From: Nemophila menziesii
Lineage: Eukaryota > Streptophyta > Magnoliopsida > Boraginales > Hydrophyllaceae
Length of the DNA stretch: 64,000 bases
Assembly (NCBI GenBank): GCA_029959085.1
Contig: JARWIR010000010.1
Location: 35,828,731 to 35,892,730, forward strand
Direction: 5' to 3'
Shown here: piece by piece, positions 56,582 to 64,000 of the stretch
Layout: the number at the start of each line of letters is the position of its first letter
Numbering within the stretch: the stretch's first letter is position 1
The notes under the pieces: model-generated
What the model was told of the DNA's origin: nothing
Databases searched by the model: none
Seen by the model: the letters and a program-made list of their open reading frames with translations, nothing else
Program-made: the position numbers and the translations under genes

Positions 56582-57231
56582 AGCCTCAAACTCAGCTTCA
56601 CCCCCAGCTTCATCTTCTTCTTCGTCTCAATATGATCCTGAACTATGGTACCTTGATTCAGGAGCGAACAGTCATGTTACGCATAATCAGAATTTGCTTC
56701 AACACTCTGTTCCGTATAATGGTAATCAAAATGTAGCTGTGGGTAATGGTAACACCTTGGAGATTGCTAACGTGGGTCACAGTAAGCTATTCTCTTCTTC
56801 TTCTTCGTTTTATTTAAATTCGATTCTTCATGTCCCTAAAATCACCTCAAATTTATTGTCTATATCTCAATTTACTAAGGACAATATCTGTTCTATTGTG
56901 TTTACATCTGAATCCGTGTCTATAATTGACTCCCATTCTCATTGTGTGTTTCAGGGCCAATGTAGAGGTGGCCTTTATCCACTAGTCTTTGGCTCAAGTT
57001 CAGTCTCTTCTAATCCATCTTCTTCTGTGTTCTGTCTTTCATCCAATACTGTGTCTTCATCAGCTGCACTTTGGCACCATCGTCTTGGTCATCCCTCTTC
57101 CTCTACTTCAACCTTGTTGTCACCTGTGTTAAATATTAAGTTAGATCACTATGGTGTTTCATGTAACTCTTGTTCTAATTCAAAATCACATAAACTGTCT
57201 TTTCCTTTATCTCAGTCTATTACATGTAAAC
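56582..57231 (+). pseudogene. copia protease and pre-integrase region, cut by the solo LTR
   Basis: LWYLDSGANSHVTHN holds the aspartic protease D-S-G site (about 56645). It continues through FYLNSILHVPKITSNLLSI to the gag pre-integrase HHCC module LWHHRLGHPSSS ... CNSCSNSKSHKL. The frame breaks at 57231, where the solo LTR enters. Confidence 0.85.
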
Positions 57232-58771
57232 TGGTGTCGCCTAGGGTGTGATAAAATAAGATCAATTTAAGTATGGAAAACTATGCACTCTCACCCTAGA
57301 CAGGCACAGTACTGCAAGTATTACAGGATGTATGCAAGTTTTAATGATAAGTAGAGTTCGTTCTCAGGGACTTAAGTGTGTTAATCGCGTAGGAATAAAT
57401 AACGAGTAAAAGTAAATAATTAAAAGACAGAAAATAAAGCAAGTAAGAATTCGGAATTATGAATTAAACTAATTAAAACTAGGAAAATAAAGACAGTAAA
57501 GAAAAGATTAAGAATATGAGATGAGAAGTATAGCTTAGGTTTTGCTAGTATGCACTAATCCTTCTAATTCTATCTATAAATCTAGTTCATAAGGGAGAAT
57601 ATTAGCTCTTGGTAATACTTAGTCAGGATTCTAAATTACCCAAGCTTAGACCTTGAGAGCGACTAAGGAGGTTACGTCACAACCAAGAAGTGATTTCAAA
57701 TAGGGTTATCAAACGCCACTAAGGCCCTAAGCAAATACTGCAATCTTGGTGATACGGTGGTTAAAACAAACCCTAATGACTATCTAGTTAGAAGTATGTT
57801 TTGTCAGAACTGCTATCGACACTAGACATTATGTGGTGGTTCAATAGTTAAACACCCTGTCAAGGAGACCATCTAACTACTATTAAAACAATCCTAAAGT
57901 GATCAATTCTAGGAAAGACATTAAATCAAAATACATAAGCAAATATAAAGTAAGTAGCTAATATCAGATTAAAACATATAATTCCCAAAGAAACTTAGAT
58001 AGAATAATCAGAATTCATAGATTATACATATACAAGACCCAAGCTATGGGAGGTTTAGTTCATACCTGAAGGAAATAAACTAAAAGAAATTACAAAAGAC
58101 ATCATCTTGCTCTCTACAATAAACTGGAAGAATAAAACCTTAAGAACTGATTACTATGAGGCAAGGCTGATTTACAAGTGATATAAGGGTGTATTTATAG
58201 GTGTTTAGAAGACCTAATTCGTTTTCTTGAGGAATAGTTAAGGTAATGGACTTCTAGCCCAACTCAAATTCGTATGGAAATAAAGATAAACACTGCTGCA
58301 CCGTTTTGATCATATCTTCTTCGTTATTGGTCGGATTTTGCTCCACAAGATACCAAAAGAATCGCAACAGAATTATCTAGGCCTTGTAGAAGGAAATCAT
58401 CAGATTCGGCCTATTTCTTAGGTAAAACCGCCTATCTTTGGACGTGTATGCAGAATCCCAGATTTAGGCAGCTTTTCCTTTTCCATCTTTTTAGCTTTTA
58501 TTTCCTTTTCTTAAATTACCATGCAAATCTCTTTCCATAAGTTGTTGTCTTTGACTTGGACTCTAATTAATCTCCATAATTATCTTTAAAGCTACACACT
58601 AAATAAACAATTAAACCCAATATGCTCTAAAAATATCATTTCTACAAATCAAGACACAAAATAGGAAAGTGCACTAAAACTCAAGAAAATCGACATTATT
58701 GACTTCTAAAACACTAAAAATGATGTCTCATCTTAACATAAATCAATCACAAATGAGGAGACATCATAAAC
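57227..58771 (-). mobile_element. Solo LTR (TGATGTCTCC family) inserted in the copia pol
   Basis: Element 57232-58766 (1535 bp) has TG...CA ends (minus strand: TGATGTCTCC ... GGCGACACCA) and is flanked by TSD TAAAC (57227-57231, 58767-58771). Removing it and one TSD joins the copia pre-integrase to integrase in frame (TGT AAA CCT TTT GAA). TG-CA ends and a 5-bp TSD identify an LTR left by LTR-LTR recombination. A promoter-like CCTATAAATACAC (minus strand, 58190-58201) and a 5'-terminal hairpin (58718-58766) are present. Confidence 0.88.
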
Positions 58772-61353
58772 CTTTTGAACTTGTTCATAGTGATGTTTGG
58801 GGTCCTTCCCCTGTGCCTTCATGTTCTAATTTTCGTTATTATATTGTGTTTGTTGATGATTATACACGATATTCTTGGATTTTTCCTATGCGGTTTAAAT
58901 CTGAAGTCAGTCAAATTTTTCAGAATTTTTATAATATGGTTAGCACTCAATTTGATGCTAAGATTAAAATTCTTAGAAGTGATAATGGTGGTGAATATCT
59001 TCATCACTCTCTTCAAACTTTTCTTCAAAATCATGGGGTTTTACATCAAAAGTCATGTCCTCACACCCCAGAACAAAATGGTGTCTCTGAGCGCAAGCAT
59101 AGACACCTCACTACCTTGTCTTTACTAAGTCACAGTTTCTTACCTACATCTTTTTGGCTTGAAGCTCTTTATATGGCAGTCTATTTGATAAATTTAATGC
59201 CCACTACTGCCTTACAAAATAAATCTCCCTTTCAATTATTATATAATGTTACTCCTTCTTACTCTCATCTAAGGGTGTTTGGTTGCCTATGTTATCCTTG
59301 GCTAAAACCATATGCCAAAAATAAACTGTCCCCAAAATCCACTCCTTGTGTATTCTTGGGCTATTGTACTTTGTCCAAAGGGTATAAATGTCTGTCCACT
59401 GAAACAAATAGAGTTTTTGTCTCTAGACATGTAGCTTTTCATGAGACTTCTTTTCCATATAGTAAAATGCCTTCTCCAACTGAGTCTTGTGAGTCTTTAA
59501 ATCAATCCTTCACCTTTGTGGATATTTTTGCTTCCTCAGTCAATCTTGACTCTTTAACTCATCCATTCTCCTCACAAACTGAGCCCTCTTCTCCTCCTCC
59601 CATTGTACCACTTGTTACTCCTTCACAAACTATTCCACCTGTTCCATCTCATCCTATGATCACTAGGTCTAAATCTAGACAATCTTACATGTGTCAATCC
59701 ACCTTAGCCAGTCCTTCTCTTATTGAACCTGTGTCTTATAGAGAAGCTGCTAAATATCCTTGTTGGCAATCTGCAATGTGTGATGAATATAGAGCTCTAA
59801 TGAGTCAAGGTACATGGGTTTTGGTTCCTCCTCCTCTTGGTAGAACCCCCATTACCTGTAAATGGATTTTTAAGATAAAACGCCATGCTAATGGAGAAAT
59901 AGCGCGTTATAAAGCAAGGTTAGTTGCTCGTGGTTTCTTACAAGAGTTTGGTATAGATTATAATGAAACCTTTAGTCCAGTTGTTAAACACCAGACAATT
60001 CGCATTATTTTATCTCTGGCTGTCTCAAACAATTGGGTTCTTAAACAATTGGATGTATCTAACGCGTTTCTTCATGGAAATCTTGATGATGATGTTTATA
60101 TGCATCAACCAGCTGGATTTGTTGATAAGGATAAACCTTCATATGTTTGTAAACTTCAGCGCTCGCCCTATGGCTTAAAGCAAGCTCCAAGAGCTTGGTA
60201 CCAGTTACTTAATACTTTTCTTGTTTCTCAAGGGTTTAGTGCAAGTAAAGCTGATTCTTCTATGTTTGTATCTGGTGAAAATGAAAGTTTAACTGTAGTT
60301 TTGGTTTATGTTGATGACCTTATTGTTACAGGTGCGAATTCTACTCGCATTACGTCTGTTATTTTAGAGCTTAAATCGCGTTTTCATATGAAGGATTTAG
60401 GAGATATGTCTTATTTCTTGGGTTTAGAGATTACTCGGTCTTCATCTCGTTTGGTTGTATCACAGGCTGCTTATGCTAGCTCTATATTATCTAAAGCTGG
60501 TATGGACAGTTGTAATTCTTCCTCAACTCCCACAGTAAATAAATATGCAGTAATTTCTAACCATGGTTTACTTCCTTTTGAAGATATCACTTTATTTAGA
60601 AGTCTTACAGGTGCACTTCAGTATTTGACCATTTCCAGGCCTGACATTTCTTATGCAGTAAATAGAATTTGTCAATGTATGCATAAGCCTACTAATGCAG
60701 ACTTTGAGGCCTTGAAGAAATTATTGCGCTACATTAAGGGAACTATGAGTTTTGGTTTGGTTTTTACTCCATCAAAGTCTATGTTTATAGCTTACTCAGA
60801 CTCTGACTGGGCTAGTTGTCCTATTGACAGGAGGTCCACTACAGGTTATTGTATATTCCTTGGTGCAAATTTGATTTCTTGGGGATCTAAAAAGCAAACT
60901 ACGGTCTCTCGTTCATCCACCGAAGCTGAGTATAGAGACACGGCTCATGTCTCAGCTGAACTAAAGTGGCTTCAATCTCTTTTAAAATGTTTGAACATTG
61001 CTATTCCTACTCCTGTTCTATTGTGTGATAACATTTCAGCTATAACATTAACTTCAAACCCTGTGTTTCACACGAGAACTCGTCATATGGATATTGATTT
61101 TCACTTTGTTCGGGAGCAAGTTCAGGCTAAATTATTAAACATTATACATGTTTCATCTATGGATCAAGTAGCTGATGTTTTTACAACAGGTCTATCACCT
61201 TCGCTATTTCAGTCTTGTTTATCCAAACTTCCATTGCTTCGCATGATCAGTTTGAGGGGGGCTGATAAGGAGAAGACTAGAGATGATTTAAGTAACTCAT
61301 CACTTGAGTTAAATAAACAAATTCTTGTTACACAAAATGACAAAAGTAGTTAG
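58767..61353 (+). pseudogene. copia pol, downstream part: integrase, reverse transcriptase, RNase H
   Basis: After the solo LTR the frame reads KPFELVHSDVWGPSPV without stops to 61353, 90 nt into the 3' LTR. Integrase core D-D-E: HSDVWG, LRSDNGGEY, GVSERKH. RT: WIFKIKRHANGEIARYKAR, QLDVSNAFLHGNLDDDVYM, LYGLKQAPRAW-like PYGLKQAPRAW and LVYVDDLIVTG (YVDD). RNase H: YSDSDWASCPIDRRSTTGYC and SSTEAEYRDTAH. This portion is intact, but the element as a whole cannot make pol because of the insertion and the gag frameshifts. The apparent upstream extension of the frame to 58699 comes from the solo LTR. Confidence 0.9.
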
Positions 61354-61477
61354 AGATAAGGGCAACAATAGTGTGATAGAAATGTAGTGTATTGTTACTC
61401 TATATAAAGACACATTGTAAATGAACAATACACAATAATCAATATACAATTTATATTTCTATTTTCATTTCTTAATA
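61263..61477 (+). repeat. 3' LTR of the copia element
   Basis: Same length as the 5' LTR. Three differences seen (GATTTA for GAGTTA, TTCTTG for TTCCTG, TACTCT for TACTAT). The pol stop codon lies inside it. Confidence 0.9.
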
Positions 61478-61530
61478 AGATATGCTTCCACATTCTTAAT
61501 TCCAGACAAATCATAATTAGGCCATTTAAG

Positions 61531-61605
61531 TTTTAGGGGGAGATTTAAACCCTATAGCTCTTAGATGAAAGACAAGATTCTGATCAGTTGAGCTAATTCC
61601 ACGGA
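61531..61605 (+). repeat. Fragment of SINE-like family B
   Basis: GGGGGAGATTTAAACCCTAT ... TTCTGATCAGTTGAGCTAAT resembles the distal end of the 8165-8390 copy. Confidence 0.45.
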
Positions 61606-62195
61606 TTTAACAAAAAAATGTGTTATTCATAATAACAAACATTATACGGAATGATAAATATTAGAGTTGAAGAACAACATATAAGTAGACGGGCCATTTA
61701 CAACAATATTACATAAAAACCAACAAACTATCCAAATAATATAACCACGCATTCGTCTCTGTCATCCTTGAGTACCCAACGGAGATTAAAAATATTAGAA
61801 ACGAGTAGAGGATCTAATTATGATTAACAGTCAACAACCAACCAACAATAGTGAAAAATACTACAATTTTTTCAAGATATCCATCTTTCAAGTGGTTAGG
61901 ACCATGGAGGTGTCAAGGAGTGAAATTATACCCAAATAACACAAACTTTTAGTAAAAACATCTTTGGTATTTTTCAACCACCTAATAACAACATATCAAA
62001 ATAAAAGAGATCGCATATCTGAATCCATACCAAAACCCAATCGGACAAAAGTCAAAACTAGAGTTTGACCGCTCTACGACCAACATATCTGATCTTAATA
62101 CCAAAAATAAGAAGATTTTTTTGGCATTTGAAGGGCCTAAGCACCAAAGAGAAAACAAGAGACAAGGAAAAAGTACAATAGAACAAAAAAGAGCT
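61606..62195. other. Intergenic DNA, nothing identified
   Basis: No ORF or repeat end was recognised. The right part may include the 3' UTR of the LINE fragment that follows. Confidence 0.35.
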
Positions 62196-63120
62196 AGAAT
62201 AGAGCCCGGTACAGCTAACCGATACTCGCTCGTCCCAAACTAGTAGCCAACTCCAAAACAGATATGCCGTTCCAAACGTGATGCCCTACCCCGTGCCTAG
62301 CCTCTTTTGCAAGCTTATCCGCATTGATGTTGAACTTCCTACTCAAATGTTGAAAGGAAATAGGTCCAAACTCACCAGCTCTTTAAGTGATCCTTCTAAT
62401 GATCGGTTGGATTCTCCAGCTTGCTGCTGAACCCTGCTTAATACCTTGAATTACCTCAAGGTTGTCTGAAAGGATGAGCTTCATTTCTGAAGGAAAATCT
62501 TTACACTTTTCTACCACTCCCTGTACTGCAAAAGCCTCCTCTTCCGATGCCGAGTCACACTTGACGTCTGTCTTGATATTGTCTAAAAACCTCAATTTTC
62601 TGTACTCTACTACTACTCTGATTCGTCGGTTCATATTTGCAGTTGAAAGAGGCATCACATTTCATTGTTATATCTACCTCGCTATCTTCACCTATGCCTT
62701 GTTCATTGTGTATATTGTTTTGTACCATACTTTTATTCTAGTTAATCTTCTTCCAATCTATCCCGTATAGCTTTCTCATAAGTTTGTTGGTGGTATGAAT
62801 AACAGAACCCCCTTCGATCTTTTTATTCTCATTAAGAGCTTTCATATTTGCTTTCCAAATATTACAAATACATATCATAATATAATTGGTAACAATATTG
62901 TTGCTCCACCCCCCTTGAGAGAAGGCTTCTACTGATTTCATGATCCACTCTGCTAGATTCGTTATATCGTTGTCCTCAATTCTGATCTGGAGAGATGCTC
63001 CTGCCCAAATTTCTTTGCAAATGTGGCACGTTAGTAAAAGATGATCTACAGTGTCCGTTGAATTAGAACACCAAATACAGTTTCTCGTGTCCAAACACTT
63101 TCTGCTATATAAATAAGAAG
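62196..63120 (-). pseudogene. LINE 3' fragment (zf-RVT linker and RNase H)
   Basis: Read from 63120 down: SRKCLDTRNCIWCSNSTDTV DHLLLTCHICKEIWAG (zf-RVT Cys/His pattern), CNIWKANMKALNEN, then after a frame change KCDSASEEEAFAVQGVVEKC, LILSDNLEVIQGI, SWRIQPIIRRIT and, past a stop, FNINADKLAKEARHGVGHHV. These are RNase H motifs, with the active-site E, D and D positions visible. The endonuclease and RT are absent: 5'-truncated. It cannot be the missing end of LINE-C by simple interruption because it lies on the wrong side for a minus-strand element. Confidence 0.8.
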
Positions 63121-63502
63121 ATTTAAATAACACTATTTTGAGTTTAATGAAATCTTAAAAAGAATGTTAAAGATGAGAGAATGGATAAGAAAATATATAC
63201 GTTTAGTTGTTAAATATTTGAATCTCAATTCCCAAAATACAAGTCAAATTAATTAAGATTAAATGTATAAGTTACTGTGACAGTCTTGATGGTATTTATA
63301 GCGAGGGTTCGAATATTGTAAAAACGAATTCATCATGAATGAAATTAGCGATAATAAAACTTTGGATGATGACAAGTTGAGATTAGGGATAACAAACCTT
63401 GGATGACGAATTTAAACATCATGTGATTTTTTTTACCATTCTCAATGATATGAGGCTATGAGCAATAGTTATAAGTATAAGTGGAATCATAATATTTCCT
63501 TT
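63121..63502. other. Intergenic DNA, nothing identified
   Basis: Includes a short near-duplication GATAA(TA)AAAC.TTGGATGA at about 63350 and 63390. Confidence 0.3.
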
Positions 63503-63690
63503 TGAGGTACGTGCGTGATTCGAGCCAGCTTACGTGCACTACGACTAATTCTACAGAGATGTACACGCCTCCCCATGTATATTCCCAGGTAAATCAGAGC
63601 TATGTTACCCATGTTCAGAGAGGAATTCGAGCCTTGTATCTGTTACTTTACACCCATTAGGGAGGAGATTCAAAACATTTCGTTAGTGAG
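63503..63690 (+). repeat. Dispersed SINE-like repeat, family B, copy 3 (most complete)
   Basis: Runs from GAGGTACGTGCGTGATTCGA through GACTAATTCTACAGAGATGT, CCCCATGTATATTCCCAGGT, AGAGAGGAATTCGAGCC and TTTACACCCATTAGGGAGGA. The first half matches 11526-11642 and the second half matches 8240-8320. No poly(A) tail or TSD was found. Confidence 0.6.
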
Positions 63691-64000
63691 CTTAGAAACA
63701 AAAAAATTGAGTTAGATTGATTTAAAAATATTGGAATTATGTCATCAATCAATTTTTTTATATATATACACAGGGTCGGTCATGGACATAGGCCCAGGAA
63801 GCAACCGTCAGGGTCCTTTTTTGTGAGAATAAAATATTTATATGTATATAGTTATATATGTGAACTCAGTAAAATAACATGAATCACAAGTTAGATCATT
63901 CGTAAAATAATATATTTTCTTAGGAGGGATTCAAGTTTGAATCCTATCCTAAAATAATTTATTTATAAAAAAGTTTCTTGGTTTTTTTTATAATTATTTT
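63691..64000. other. Intergenic DNA to the window edge
   Basis: Nothing recognised apart from short TA runs. Confidence 0.4.

Larger units (their letters stand above)
55248..61482 (+). mobile_element. Ty1/copia LTR retrotransposon, interrupted by a solo LTR
   Basis: Flanked by TSD AGATA (55248-55252, 61478-61482). Two 215-bp LTRs (55253-55467, 61263-61477) differ at three sites that I see, about 1.4%. A primer-binding site TGGTATCAGAGC (initiator tRNA-Met type) follows the 5' LTR at 55468-55479, and a polypurine tract GAGGGGGGC precedes the 3' LTR. Gene order gag-protease-integrase-RT-RNase H defines copia. Confidence 0.95.

Noticed and set aside
57232..58766. DNA transposon in pol with inverted ends
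   Set aside because: The apparent inverted repeat is only TGRTGTC-type, and the 5-bp TSD with TG-CA ends fits an LTR better.
53372..63120. LINE-C and the LINE fragment at 62196 as two halves of one element split by the copia
   Set aside because: On the minus strand the RNase H part should lie left of the RT part; it lies right. They are separate or rearranged.

Overview
This is AT-rich nuclear DNA of a flowering plant, most likely a eudicot; I cannot name the species. The evidence is two multi-exon, GT-AG-spliced plant genes (a UDP-xylose-type nucleotide-sugar transporter and a DUF707 protein) in a sea of plant-type transposable elements: Ty1/copia, L1-type LINEs, Helitron, CACTA, Mutator-like and Tourist MITEs, and tRNA-derived SINEs. 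All exon coordinates were read by eye from splice signals and reading frame; no search or alignment program was run.

Layout. 1-2.8 kb: six exons of a minus-strand UXT-like gene whose 3' end lies outside the window, with a MULE-type MITE in intron 2. 3-7.3 kb: transposon cluster with a CACTA remnant, a SINE, a long GC-capped palindromic MITE split by a 2.4-kb CACTA element, and a hairpin MITE. 7.3-20.7 kb: mostly decayed intergenic DNA with two ruined copia pol fragments in opposite orientations, ruined LINE pieces, LTR-like remnants and a 170-bp tandem duplication. 20.97-26.5 kb: a complete 14-coding-exon DUF707 gene (382 aa, minus strand) whose introns are filled with a small palindromic repeat. 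27.7-31.8 kb: a non-autonomous Helitron carrying two N-terminal exons of a MAP65 microtubule-associated protein gene and a small Cys-rich plant gene. 31.8-36 kb: TA and GA microsatellites, minisatellites, a MULE-type MITE built around a minisatellite, a second SINE copy and a Tourist MITE nested in another MITE.

36.57-43.86 kb: a very young LINE (minus) with a perfect 19-bp target-site duplication, an intact 1402-codon ORF2 frame and a strange 967-codon ORF1 whose first ~600 residues look like a polytopic membrane protein. 44.42-50.40 kb: a second LINE (minus) with ordinary DUF4283/CCHC ORF1 and an ORF2 broken by a small deletion at the KAPGPDG motif. 50.6-54.5 kb: Tourist MITE, decayed LTR sequence, an LTR derivative with inverted ends, and a 5'- and 3'-truncated LINE. 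55.25-61.48 kb: a young Ty1/copia element with 215-bp LTRs and TSD AGATA, split in pol by a 1535-bp solo LTR of another family with its own TSD (TAAAC). 61.5-64 kb: SINE-like repeats and a LINE 3' fragment.

The host genes do not form a pathway with each other. The best leads are the membrane-like ORF1 of the young LINE, the hairpin-capable repeat spread through six introns of the DUF707 gene, and the gene-capturing Helitron.
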